From Lepiota brunneoincarnata (taxonomy: Eukaryota; Basidiomycota; Agaricomycetes; Agaricales; Agaricaceae), in assembly GCA_023014365.1 (NCBI GenBank), contig JAEBUN010000001.1, positions 3,596,001 to 3,660,000 of the forward strand: a stretch of 64,000 nucleotides of DNA. The letters are read 5' to 3'. The notes below the pieces were generated by a model. It had not been told where the DNA came from. It saw nothing but the letters and a program-made list of their open reading frames with translations, and searched no databases. A program made the position numbers and the translations under genes. Of the stretch, positions 32,650 to 43,191 are shown one piece after another; positions within the stretch are counted from its first letter, which is position 1, and every line of letters starts with the position of its first letter.

Positions 32650-34289
32650 TTCGGATGGTGATGGAGATGGGGACTCCGTCACTCCTCAGTCGCCTCTTAC
32701 CGGCAGGAGCTATCATCAGCAGGGACAGAAGTTGATCGGCATCCTCGTGTCATGATGAGGACAGCAGTCTGCAGGGTCGACATGATGATATACATGTATT
32801 GATCTTCCAGGCTGTTCTGGCGACCTTTCAAATAACTGAATTTGTTATTCCTATCGTGGGGGTGCTTATTTCAAAGTCACCACGATATCCACTACAATCT
32901 ACAGCAACAAGACAGGGCGGATAACTGATCAGCATTCCCTCCCATTGTAGATGTTTGAACAGCCATGGTCGAAGAAGGCCGTTTCTATAGTTCAGAACCA
33001 GGAAAAGCTATTTCGAGATCGAAGTAGAAAGATCGAAGCAGAGAGAAGTCGTTGACACAAAATGCCGCATCCGATTGTGGCACTTTATTGTGATCCTGAT
33101 CATCCAACATTTAATGATGACTCGGGGCTGTGAGTCCCGAAGGCCGAACGTAGACTGGAATGGGTGTCGAGAATTCGCAACGCGAGGAACTGATAGTCCA
33201 TTTCACTGTATGGGTTTGTTGCCAGTCTCCATTCTCGGCCCAACTCTTGAGCCTTCTCTAGCAACAACCGTCATTCCCGTCCCTTACAACTATGCCATCG
33301 TTCCATTAGCGTTGTTTGTGGTTATGCTAAATCTTCCCCTCGCAACCGGATGCAGCCACTGGGCTCTGTGGTCAACACTTGTTTTTCCGCTTCGGACTTC
33401 AGGCCTCAAACTTCATCCTATGATGACGGGGGCTGGTTATTACTCACTTGGAATGCGAACTTAAAACCGGGCCTGTATTACACTCACATCGGGCTATAGG
33501 GATTCAGATCCGTTATATCACACACAGGACAGAGGCTCGGGCATGAGGGGATGGTCTTGTCTTGGGATGGGGCAAACCCGGTTGAACTCGCCACCCCTCC
33601 CATGGACTCTACATTTCCACTTTCCCATAGTCAAGTCTGTCTCAACTGGTAGGTAGCAGATTAATAGACTCTCGCGCAGTATACTTGCTCGTAATGCATT
33701 GAATAAGGGGATACTTTGTCGTCCCGTTTATCACCCTATCTTGTCAGGTGGGTATATATCTCTTCCTTTCCCCCCTTTCTCCTTTGCATGGACACATCTG
33801 CTCCCCCATCAACACAGGAGGTACTCTGGCCAACCTGGTCTGGCACCAGTCTCTAACAAACTCCCCCCCTCCTATACTCGTCGTGCTACCTTTACTCAGC
33901 TCGTACGGGCCGTCCATTGTGAACCCACGGAACACATTTATCGAATTAATGGTGGCAAGATAATCCTCAAGATCTTCGGCAGCGGCAAGTCTTCAGGATA
34001 TTTACCCACTTTTTTTTTTTGAAACTGGGGATATTATCAGGTAGCTGGAAATCACAGGAAAGAGAGGTGGCTCAACCCATGCCATGTTTGCCTTAGTGTG
34101 TGCTCTCCTTGCGTACGCTTCCCCCCTTGAGGTCTTAACGAGTACAGGACATTTAGGTCACTGGTCGTATAATCGCACAGGGTTGTCTGCCAACGATTGT
34201 TTCGTTCTTTTTTTGAATCATATTCTCCTTATCTGGGCCAAGTCCTCTGATATCCCCTCTCGCCCTCCCCAAACTGCCCTCACCTTCCA
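32650..34289. other. intergenic, no gene seen
   Basis: Frames at 33075-33464 and 33699-34022 lack recognisable content. A T-run lies at 34010-34020. Confidence 0.45.
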
Positions 34290-34500
34290 AAGGTGCATTG
34301 GGAACGAAGCTGCTTGGCCATTGTGTCTGGCTGCTTTCGATCAACCACTACCAAGCACCGTTCGGGTACCCCACCGGCTCAGGAGATACTTGGATTTGCC
34401 CGTCTCCCTGAGACTTTCCTTGAGCGCCATTTGCAAGCTACCGTTCAATATGAGCTCACGATTCATATCTCGCATGATAAATTGAGGGCAGATGGTCAGT
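34290..34500 (+). pseudogene. arrestin-like domain fragment
   Basis: One frame reads ARLPETFLERHLQATVQYEL then TIHISHDKLRAD, the pattern of a beta-sandwich segment in fungal arrestin-related proteins. Just upstream, the pieces HCVWLLS, STVRVP and TGSGDTW lie in alternating frames, as if several indels had accumulated. No start or rest of a gene is found. Arrestin-related proteins recruit ubiquitin ligases to membrane transporters; this copy is non-functional. Confidence 0.45.
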
Positions 34501-34599
34501 GTGAGTCTGCTAGTAGCTATCTCTGGCTTTGTGCTCATGACCAACGGTGAGGCTATCTCGTTGCGCGCTAAACTCCTCACCTTGTCGACCACTAACTTA

Positions 34600-34790
34600 A
34601 GTCCGAGTGTGTTGCCGCTACAAATGCTATCAAGGAAGCCTCCTGGCTTCGTTCTCTTAATTACCTCTCAGGTCTCAGGTCTTGCGGTTCTTTTCTCTGA
34701 CAGCTGGTCTACTATTCCACTCGCTCAAGGTCCAGGTCGCCGGTTCGGAACAGTTCCTCGCCAATTGAACCACAGCGTGTAGAACTGGCA
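34600..34790 (+). pseudogene. fossil of a copia RNase H domain
   Basis: The frame reads SECVAATNAIKEASWLRSL, then in shifted frame LFSDSWSTIPLAQ. This resembles the end of copia RNase H (the EAEYVAAT...KEAxWLR and CDNQSAI-like blocks). It is short, frameshifted and without LTRs nearby. Confidence 0.5.
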
Positions 34791-35002
34791 TGACCATTAT
34801 GAGTCAAACACAGCAAGTATACAAGCTAACAACTAATAAATGCACAACAGGGGCATAAATTTGCAGATCGAACAAGGCTATCATTCAACCACTATATCAC
34901 AGGCCAGTGATTTGGGTACGAGGAGGTGCAGCAACCCCGAACTGTAACAAGAGATCAATCTTTTTACATCGGGCTCGTCTGCGCTGTGCCACTGTGCAGA
35001 GC

Positions 35003-35440
35003 GCGGGTAGCTGGCAAGTTAAGTGACTGAATACTCAAATGTTCACCTCAATTCTCAGCCTTGGTGCGATCCCCTACCACTTCTGAAGCTTGAAGCCTGG
35101 GCTTTCTAGTTTTTCTCACCCTCCGTGGTATAGAATGCATGTACCCAGATAGGCGAACATTTAACTTCGGGATTAAACTGAACCCTCGGGGGGATGACTT
35201 TCTCTATCTCTTAAGTGTTCCAAGGGTTAGCAGCGAAGGGATGTCTTCTAAATATCGACCACTTTTGCCTGGAGACGGGGGTTTTCATGCTCTGATACTG
35301 ACAGTGGCTCACGAGTAACTGCAAAGTACATACACGCAGCGGCGAAGTCTTTTATTATCAGCGAAGTCAATGGAGTGGCATTATGGGGGGGCATAGTTGA
35401 TTGTGACAATAATATGAGCTGGTATATGGTGACGACGTCT
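35003..35440 (+). repeat. segmental duplication, copy 2
   Basis: Related to 30236-30650, slightly longer through small insertions (for example extra bases in the part reading CTTCGGGATTAAACTG). It lies about 490 bases upstream of PEBP copy 3, while copy 1 lies just downstream of the P450. Confidence 0.85.
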
Positions 35441-35928
35441 GTCCGGGGATAATTTGGCTCGAAAAATGGCACGACCCGAATATGGACCTTGAAGCTGAAA
35501 GGGTAAAGTGGATACATAGTGTGGGGTCAAGATTTGTGCGCGAGGAGTAACACAAACAAACGTGCATCAGGAGCAGAAGTTTATACGGTGTCTGTGAATT
35601 TTATGGCAGGCAAGCATCTTTCCTGCTGATCAGAACCTAAATATGGAGTCTCTCATGCTTGAATATTATTCAGAAACAACCAAACTGGTTCGCTTATAAG
35701 AACCACACAATGTGCTTTTGAGCTCTCACAGTGGCGTCTCCGAGAGAAAACAAGAACACTAGTGTGGTCCTTTGGAGTATACTCGGTGTCTTTTCACTCA
35801 CGCCCAGCCAGGTACCAAGTCGAGTTTTCCCAGACCTGAGAGTGCTACGGTGAGAACTCGTCCAACCTCAGTGGAGTATTTAGCCAGCTGGTCGACTTGT
35901 TGATGTCAGCTGAGAAGACTCATCCACG

Positions 35929-36729
35929 ATGCGAATTTCACTAGGCTTATTGTCCTTCGTCGCCCTCGCCGCTGCTCAAGATACAAACTTGAGGACAGTC
36001 AGACAGGCTTTCCAGCAGGCCAACGTTTGTCATTTCTCTCTCCAACCTAGTAATATACAAATCCTGCACATAGATCCCAGAGGACATCTCGATCAACTTC
36101 AACCCCACGGCACTCCTCGACGTGACCTTCCCTCAAACGAGCGGTCGCCAAATCACAATCCATGCAGGCCAGCAATTGCCTCGCAATGGTACGCATGCTA
36201 AATATGCCTCTGTCTCTTGGTACATCATGCTGAACATAAATGTTCATAGCCACTGCTGGCCCACCCACCTTTAGTGTCGCCGGAGCGACCATTCGTGGTC
36301 CCTTCGTAGTCGCCGCCGTCGACCCTGATGCACCCACGCCTCAAAACCCTACCAGCGCTCAAATCCGGCACTTCCTCGGCGGCAACTTCCTCATCCGCGA
36401 TCCCAGTGACCGACCACAGGCCTTGCTCAATACCACAGCCGCCATTACTGGTTTCAGGCAGCCGACCCCCCCTGCAGGATCTGATGCTCATAGGTGCGTG
36501 GATACCAACGGTCCGACTGACGGGGAAGTTGCTGATGGCTCGTCATTGGGGGAATAGGTATATTTTCTTGTTGTTCAGGCAACCGCGGGGTTTCAACCAA
36601 CAGACGCTCGTAACGCCCACCACGTCTACCGCGCTATTTAACATCACTGCATTTGGAGACGCTGTGGGCTTGGGTGATCCGATTGCGGGCACATTTATGC
36701 TTGTTGCACCTGATCCACCTGCTACGTAA
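35929..36729 (+). CDS. secreted PEBP-like protein, copy 3
   Basis: Exons 35929-36024, 36074-36188, 36250-36493 and 36558-36729: 627 bases, 208 residues, exon for exon the same lengths as copy 1. Signal peptide MRISLGLLSFVALAAAQ. The DPDxP box reads VDPDAPTPQ; the GSDAHRY box spans the third intron. Differences from copy 1 are mostly single substitutions (for example QQANV for QRANV, ENPTSAQ-type changes in exon 3), and introns have diverged more than exons, which suggests selection on the protein. It is likely a secreted ligand-binding or protease-inhibitor-like protein; the substrate is unknown. Confidence 0.88.
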
Positions 36730-37619
36730 AAGTTTTCATGGTGTAGTCACACATCCATGTCTGAAATTGCTCGTGTAATAAGGCCTTGGACAATTGAATT
36801 GGATTCTGCCGTTTACGTTGACCCCCTGCTGCTTATTTACTGAACTCAAGCCACTAGTTTTTGACTTCCGGGCTCTATTCAATCCTGCTTTCATATAAGG
36901 GAATGCACCATTATGTGTATTTCGAAATTGTCTACCCGTTATTTTACGTGCTCCTCCTCTGGTGGCCCCTCGAGCTCGTGAAACTAGGTGGCTGCGGTTT
37001 TTCATCTCTGATATAGGTCCCTCGGGGAACTTTTTCATGGAGCTGATCTCCTGAATTTAGATACTCCCACCAGTGAAGTCAATGTACCCTACACTCAGTG
37101 GGTACTGCTAAAGAATAGAAATGCAGTGGGACACTTTATTAGAAAATTCTGGGGGCTTTGATACATGCGGCAGGGTCCAATGTACGATGATTCTCTGATA
37201 CTGATTGGCCCACTATACTCTTTGGCATTGTTTCCCTCGGAAAAATCGCGGTGAGCATGCGAATGGCGGTTACCAAGCAGCGAATCTTGTCTCATAACCC
37301 CATGGACAAACCCTACCACACCCTGTACGATGCTCTTTGGCGACAGCCACTTGATACAGTGGCTGGGGATGTTCCCAATCATTCGGGTCTCCAATACAAA
37401 ATTCCACAGGAACAGGTTGAGCCACTACAAACGGATAGATGAACTACAAGGAAGAGGTCCTGTGGATTCGTCGTGAATATATTGCAATATATCAAACATT
37501 CGGATCCTGGTGGAGTCCTGGTAGCTCTCAGACGGAGGCTGTTTTGTTATCTCCGGCCACTCAGGTGCATTGGTGTGCAACTATCTTGCAATCTTGCAAG
37601 GGCTCGCGCTAGTCGTTTC
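36730..37619. other. intergenic, no gene seen
   Basis: No recognisable frame. The part about 36785-36845 resembles 37845-37945 (both contain CTGCTGCTTATTTA), so the fossil PEBP copy carried its 3' flank along. Confidence 0.5.
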
Positions 37620-37799
37620 GTAGTAGGGGGACCAGTGTATTTCTTATTCAGACAACTGTGAGGAGGCTCGACCAACAGACGGTCGTAAACACCTACCACC
37701 GACGCTGAGTTGTTTGGACACTGGGGATGGCTGTGGGCTTGGGCGACCAGGCTGCGAGTACGTTTAGTGCTCGTTGCACCTGATCCAGCTGCTGTGTAG
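37620..37799 (+). pseudogene. fossil of a fourth PEBP gene, last exon
   Basis: Aligns by eye with the last exon of copies 1 and 3: VYFLFRQ near the start, then the equivalents of TNRR/QQT, TPTT, LGD and LVAPDP, ending with the AAV-stop counterpart, but in several frames and with stops. Signal peptide and DPDxP exons are missing. Confidence 0.75.
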
Positions 37800-38014
37800 A
37801 GTCTTGGCAATGTTTCATGGCGGTAGGTATGTATGTAACCTGGAATTGAATTACCCCACGTGTCGGGGGATCAAACTCTAATAAATAGATTTGATTCTGG
37901 TGACCGTAATTCCTGCTGCTTATTTACGTTTCCAACCTCGGCACTATAACTGCTAGTCGGGGGAAGGAGACCCCTGCCCCGTGTTGCACACATCAACCAC
38001 CATCACCCCATACG

Positions 38015-39418
38015 ATGGCCCAAGAATCCAACCTGGGAGAACGACTGGTTCTCCTCGCCCAAGAGCGTGCCGAAAAGCTCGAGGCTAACCGGATCAAAGC
38101 AAAGGAATGTGTACATTCTGTATGTCCCCTCACATCACCTGTTGTCCCTCCCAAAACTTGTAGTATTAATTTTTTTGGCGATAGGGAGACGAACTCACCG
38201 CAGCTGGCAGCTACCTACAAGCATCCTACTTTTACGCTGACGCAGTGCGCTTGTGGACAACCAATGTCGATTTTCATCTTAAACTTGCCACTGCTTATGT
38301 TCAAGCCAAACAGTAGGTTTATATCGTAACACGAAGCTAATCGCTGCTCTCAATCGAAAAAAAAACAACAACCCAGATTCGAACAGGCGGCATTGACGGC
38401 CACCCGAGCTCTGTCTATGAACCCAAAAGATATCGAGGCCCGATACCAACGTGGTATGGCTCGGCTAGAACAAGGACTCCTGAAGGCGGCTCAAGTCGGT
38501 GCGTCTACGCATCTATGCATGCACCAAAATCGCTTTTCGATGCTCACCATTTACCCAATATAGACTTTGAAACGATCTTAACCCATCACCCCACCCACGC
38601 TCCATCCCGAAACGCGCTCGCGAGGGTACAATCATGTTTTCCCGTGGGCGGCACAAAAGCCATCAGTGACAGTGTCTCCTCGGATCTGGATTTTGCGTTT
38701 CCAGGATACGACGAGGTAGGACTGGAGCTCGTCGATGTGTCGGATTCGGAAGAGTGTGGACATGTTGGGAATGGGGTGCCTTGTCGATTTTATAATCGTA
38801 ACGAATCGGGGTGCGTGAGAGGTGTGGGGTGTAAGTTTAAACATGCGCCCGATGAGAAGAGCGTAAGAGATACCTTGTGAGTGTTTTTTCCAACTGCTCA
38901 GGGGGTTAGGAGCTGACGGGGAGTCTTGAATGCAGAGGCAGGAATGTGTGCTTGTATTATCTTCTTGGATCGTGCAAGTTTGGCGAAGTCAAGTGCGTTT
39001 ATTCACATGAGAAGGAGTGGCTTCCGGAGAAGGGTTGGTGGAACGATAGTGCACAGATTGAGAGGATGAAGCACTTAGTGGAGATGGCGGGGAGAGACGC
39101 CAAGGAGCAACGAGAACTTGGAAAGCTGAAGCAGGGGTCACAGGGTCAGGAGGGTAGGACTGGGAATGGGAAGAAGCGGCACCGATTTACGAGGCAGAAG
39201 CGGGGGCGAGGTAAACCCATGCGGACAGAGGAGGATTCGGATGAGTTGGAAGAGCGAATGGAGAATTTCGGGCTTGGCACTGCCGAATTGGATGAGCTCC
39301 TGTGCCAGGGAGTGAAGCCATGGGACGATGATGCTTGGGTGCGTATCCGATTATTCTGTGAAGTCTTGAGCCCAACTGACCTCGGTTCCAGGATGTCTTG
39401 CACGCGCTTTCAATTTGA
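38015..39418 (+). CDS. TPR and CCCH zinc-finger protein
   Basis: Exons 38015-38119, 38185-38311, 38377-38498, 38564-38876, 38936-39338 and 39392-39418, 365 residues after allowing one missing G. Residues about 35-125 form tetratricopeptide repeats (AGSYLQASYFYADAVRLW; FEQAALTATRALSMNPKDIE; YQRGMARLEQG). Two CCCH fingers follow: C-x9-C-x5-C-x3-H in CRFYNRNESGCVRGVGCKFK and C-x7-C-x6-C-x3-H in CLYYLLGSCKFGEVKCVYS. The tail is basic (KKRHRFTRQKRGRGK) and ends with an acidic patch. The mix points to RNA binding plus a protein-docking surface. In exon 2 the frame breaks at about 38287, where TTGCC should read TTGGCC to keep LATAYVQAK. Exact role unknown. Confidence 0.82.
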
Positions 39419-39512
39419 TAGAATGATCATGTATATAAATAATTCTACACGTGACGTCACGTACAAGCCTTTATATTACGGAGTGGAATAACAAAAAAAA
39501 ACACAAGTCAAT

Positions 39513-40256
39513 ATGAGCTCCCACAGACACTACCTGAGCTTTACAGACTATCTTTCTCTTTACCTCCCACACCCTGTCCGTCCGCGATTGCCTAGAGACC
39601 TCAGAACACCGCCTCCATCAGTCGGCGAGTCGCCCCTCCCCAGTCCGGCGGAGGCGGGATCTGGTGGACCTGTTAGCGCCGATGAGGGACCGAGCTCAGG
39701 TGCTGAGAAAGGAAAAAAGACCAGGAGAGAAGTGATGTCGTCGGACAAGTCTCGGGAGGGGTATCATGTTGCACTGATACTCACCAACTCTGGAAGTACT
39801 GCTCGAGACCACTTAGCATCGGAGAGAACATTTCTGGCGTATGTGAGAACAAGTCTCGCACTGGCGTCGACAGGGGTAGGTGGGTGTCTCGTGCCGATGG
39901 TTTCTTCCAGTTTCTTCCCCATTTGACACTCGCGTATCAGCGTTGGTGCAACTATTTACAATAGCGGATATGATCGGGGGGACTTCAAAGCTCCTGCAAC
40001 GTTTCGCAACCCCAATAGGGTCGACGATGATTGTGTTGGGATTGGTGGTACTCTTGCTTGGTGAGTGGCGATTCAGTTGGGAAGTATTTGGTTTATTACT
40101 GATCTATTCCTAGGCTGTCTCCGTTATTTTGCGGTGCAGACTGCACTGACCCGGGGTGTATTCCCCGCAGCGCGGCTGACGGTGATATTCCTTGTCGCGA
40201 CGCTGTCTATGCTGATAGGGGTCACATTCGGAGTTCTTGTGAGGGGAAGAGGCTAG
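39513..40256 (+). CDS. DUF202 membrane protein
   Basis: Exons 39513-39879, 39941-40060 and 40114-40256: 630 bases, 209 residues, introns of 61 and 53 bases. The N-terminal 80 residues are Pro/Ser-rich. The DUF202 signature follows, STARDHLASERTFLAYVRTS, then three hydrophobic segments: LALASTGVALVQLFTIA, IGSTMIVLGLVVLLLG, and LTVIFLVATLSMLIGVTFGV. Related domains occur in vacuolar transporter chaperone (VTC) proteins and in bacterial YidH; the stand-alone fungal form has no settled function. It starts 94 bases after the TPR/CCCH gene. Confidence 0.88.
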
Positions 40257-40283
40257 ATCACGTGTACGTAGATATTAAGCACC

Positions 40284-41081
40284 ATGTCCTCCGCCAACAT
40301 ACACCAGCCTGTCCCCGTCGTCCCTAATACCGGCCTTGTTGGCCTCTACGATGACGGCGACGACGACGTAGAGAGCAACACTGCCACTTCCCAAGACCAA
40401 TACTACCACCCACCACCCCATGTATATCCATCGCCTGGCGTGCAGAGCTACTACTCTCTCCCGCCTGGCGCCTATCCTGAGCGAGATCATGAGTACCCAC
40501 CCGAAGAACACTACCCTCCTTTCTACCCGCCAGCAGGGCACTACCATGGCCCCTACCCAACCGTTGCTGGTATGGCTAGTGCCCCTTATGAGCCTGAGCA
40601 GACCCCATCGAGTCGCACCGTGCAGCCGTTGCCCTCGGTAGAGTCACCCATGCTCGTTTCGCCTGATCGAGCATCCGACTATGCGAAAATGTCCATGTCC
40701 TCTGCAACACCTCCCCCGTCGAATGCGTCTATCAATACCTACTTGGGCCGTGCCAGGGCCCTATTCGCCAAGATCTGTGAACTTCCGTGGGTCGCCAAGG
40801 ACCGAGTGACGGTTGACTATTACCCTGGCAAGACTAAGCGCAAGACCAAGCACGAGGGACTTTACGAGCGCGACGCTCTCCATGTCACTACAGTGTCGTG
40901 GAAGAGCCAAGAGTACATTGCATGGCGACAATCGCACTATGGCCATGTCGCAGCGTCTGCTTCGGCGTCTGAGCGAGGGTCGACGGCGTTCAGCAGTTAC
41001 ACCGGTAGCGCGGGGGGGAGTTCAGTTCCGACTGTGGCGGTCATTGAGCCGTTCCCGTACACGAGTAACACACAGAGTTAA
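40284..41081 (+). CDS. uncharacterised Pro/Tyr-rich protein
   Basis: Single exon, 265 residues, ATG 27 bases after the DUF202 stop. Residues 30-110 are low-complexity and rich in Pro, Tyr and His (YYHPPPHVYPSPGVQ, EEHYPPFYPPAGHY). The conserved-looking core is INTYLGRARALFAKICELPW followed by VAKDRVTVDYYPGKTKRK, a pattern I associate with mushroom hypothetical proteins only. The C-terminal third is Ser/Ala/Gly-rich. No membrane segment or signal peptide. No function can be given. Confidence 0.7.
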   Translation: MSSANIHQPVPVVPNTGLVGLYDDGDDDVESNTATSQDQYYHPPPHVYPSPGVQSYYSLPPGAYPERDHEYPPEEHYPPFYPPAGHYHGPYPTVAGMASAPYEPEQTPSSRTVQPLPSVESPMLVSPDRASDYAKMSMSSATPPPSNASINTYLGRARALFAKICELPWVAKDRVTVDYYPGKTKRKTKHEGLYERDALHVTTVSWKSQEYIAWRQSHYGHVAASASASERGSTAFSSYTGSAGGSSVPTVAVIEPFPYTSNTQS

Positions 41082-41121
41082 ATAATAATATACAATAGTT
41101 TCTTTCTTCGCCACCGCCACC

Positions 41122-42861
41122 ATGAATCTCTGCGACCGCTGCGGTCGCTCACTCGACAAGCAGCGGGACGTGCCCTTCAAGTCCCCTACAGACGAGGTCA
41201 TCTACATCCAGGGCCAGGTCCGCCGTGTCGAGCTGGAAATCGAACGGCTGACCGCCCAGCGTGTCCTCCTCCAGCGCAGGCTCAACGCTATCGCTGCATC
41301 CACCGTCACCCTGCCCTACGAGATCATATCTACCATATTCCAACATGCATGCCCTCCCCTAGACATCAACAACACCCACGAGACCACAGACGGCCAGTCC
41401 AAGGATGGTGGAGTTACCTACCCCATACTCCCATTCAAACTAGCCGCCGTGTGTTCCCACTGGCGCGACGTCGCGCTCTCGATACCCCAGCTCTGGACGT
41501 CTGTTGCATTTACCCTATACCAGAGCAGGACCGCGTCTAACGCTGCTGCTCTCGAGACGTTTTTTCGGAGATCGGGCTCATGTGCGTTAACAATCTCGTT
41601 GATATTTGCGAGTGGGGACGAAGGTAGAGATAGGCTCGAAAGTGATCCGCCGTCACAGGACGTGCTCAATGTTTTTGTGGCTAATTCCCAGAGATGGGGG
41701 ACCCTCAAGATCGACGGGCTCCCGCCCGAATGGATCCCTGCGCTGCGCGCAGCCCAACGCCGCACGCCGGCCACCCGTCAGCTCTGGTTGTGCCCATATG
41801 ACAACAGTCGGGAGCAGCAGATGGTGGACACCTTTGCTGATGCACCCGAGCTACGCCGGGTGACTCTCGACAATACCTTTTTGTCGGCGATCATACTGCC
41901 GTGGACGAACCTCACACATCTCAAGGTGTCGTGGGTGTCTATCGACGAGTGCGCAGAGATGCTTAGGCGGTGTCCGAATCTACACGAGTGCGACTTTCAG
42001 CGCATCCTCTCCAATGCCGAGTTCCATACTCTCCCGTTTGGCGGGGATGGGAGTCCACCGATTGTGTTGCAGGACTTGCACACACTCAAGTGGTCTTATG
42101 CAGGTGATGCGTGGGAGTTCCAGCTGTTCGAGAAGATACAGTTTCCTGCGCTGAGGCATTTTAAACTGAAGCTTCGGTATGACCTCTCGCATTTTCAGAC
42201 AATCCGGGGCATACTTGGCAATGTCCTTACTGTCACGTCGCCGGGTGTGGAGCGGGTGGATTTCGATTTGGGGTGCTCGTGGGCAAACATGCTTGAAATT
42301 CTGAAGGGTGTGCCCATGCTTAGGGAGGTGAGGATCGTGGATGAGAATGATCCCGAGTTTGTGAGAGGCCTCGTGGGTGCTCTCGTACCTCCTTCGTCGT
42401 CGGCAGGGACTGTAGAGGAGATGGAAGGGGTGGTGGAGATAGAGGAGAGAGAAAGGGTAGAGGAAGTGCAGGAGAAGGAAAGGGACAGGGAAAATGACTG
42501 TGTGTTCTTGCCGGAACTGCGGTCGCTGGAGTTTCAGGGAAATAATCCTACAGAGTTTAGTTTCCCGAGGATGGTCGTGGAGCAGCTCAGGAAGAGGTGG
42601 GACAAGGATACCCAGGATCTCTCTCTCGATCTCCCACCTTCTCCGGGCTCGAGCAGTACGAGCGACAACAGTTCAACCGACCGCGGCAGGTGTTGCAAGC
42701 GTGCGAGGCTGGAAAATATAAATCTTGAGCTGTCATCCGAGGTGTATGTGGATGGACTTGCAGGGCAAGGTGGAGTTGTTAAAGATGGACTAAAGGATCT
42801 ACTTGGGCGGGGAATGAGGGTGAGGATTGTGAATGGGTTCGATGGTAAGAGCTGGCTATAG
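41122..42861 (+). CDS. F-box-like protein with N-terminal coiled coil
   Basis: Single exon, 579 residues. The start carries CDRCGRSL, then a coiled coil (VRRVELEIERLTAQRVLLQR, about residues 32-55). The F-box-like core follows: LPYEIISTIFQHACPP ... LAAVCSHWRDVALSIPQLW (about 65-125). The middle has leucine-rich segments (LTHLKVSWVSIDECAEMLRR; LRHFKLKLRYDLSHF). An acidic/basic low-complexity insert (EEREREVEEV-type, about residues 430-455) precedes the end. This architecture is the commonest F-box type in agarics; many are thought to be substrate receptors of SCF ligases, but substrates are unknown. Confidence 0.82.
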   Translation: MNLCDRCGRSLDKQRDVPFKSPTDEVIYIQGQVRRVELEIERLTAQRVLLQRRLNAIAASTVTLPYEIISTIFQHACPPLDINNTHETTDGQSKDGGVTYPILPFKLAAVCSHWRDVALSIPQLWTSVAFTLYQSRTASNAAALETFFRRSGSCALTISLIFASGDEGRDRLESDPPSQDVLNVFVANSQRWGTLKIDGLPPEWIPALRAAQRRTPATRQLWLCPYDNSREQQMVDTFADAPELRRVTLDNTFLSAIILPWTNLTHLKVSWVSIDECAEMLRRCPNLHECDFQRILSNAEFHTLPFGGDGSPPIVLQDLHTLKWSYAGDAWEFQLFEKIQFPALRHFKLKLRYDLSHFQTIRGILGNVLTVTSPGVERVDFDLGCSWANMLEILKGVPMLREVRIVDENDPEFVRGLVGALVPPSSSAGTVEEMEGVVEIEERERVEEVQEKERDRENDCVFLPELRSLEFQGNNPTEFSFPRMVVEQLRKRWDKDTQDLSLDLPPSPGSSSTSDNSSTDRGRCCKRARLENINLELSSEVYVDGLAGQGGVVKDGLKDLLGRGMRVRIVNGFDGKSWL

Positions 42862-43191
42862 GACTACTACTGGTTCTCTGTAAAAATGGCTTTCTTGGAA
42901 CTAAATCCTGTGTATTTGTACAACATAAGGTGTGACTAGTATGTGACATCAATCACATCCCTCCTTGCTCATCGCCCTCCACGTCCTGCTCATTGTCTGG
43001 GTGTTCCCTTCAACAGCGACAACCAATATCGCCTAGAACGACGAGCTGTTACGATAGACACCATCCACGCTCAGTCCTATATCAACTAAAGACCGTCCAT
43101 CACCACCGCCGCCCCTTCCGGCTTACCCATCCAATCCAGCATCCCAGCATCTCTCACACGTTCGTATATATAAGCGTTCTGCACACCTCTA
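42862..43191. other. intergenic promoter region of the RING gene
   Basis: 330 bases without a gene. A TATATATAA-type motif lies at 43164-43173, about 25 bases before the ATG. Confidence 0.5.

Noticed and set aside
28063..37799. Secondary-metabolite biosynthetic gene cluster
   Set aside because: One P450 only; no terpene cyclase, polyketide or peptide synthase, prenyltransferase or transporter nearby.
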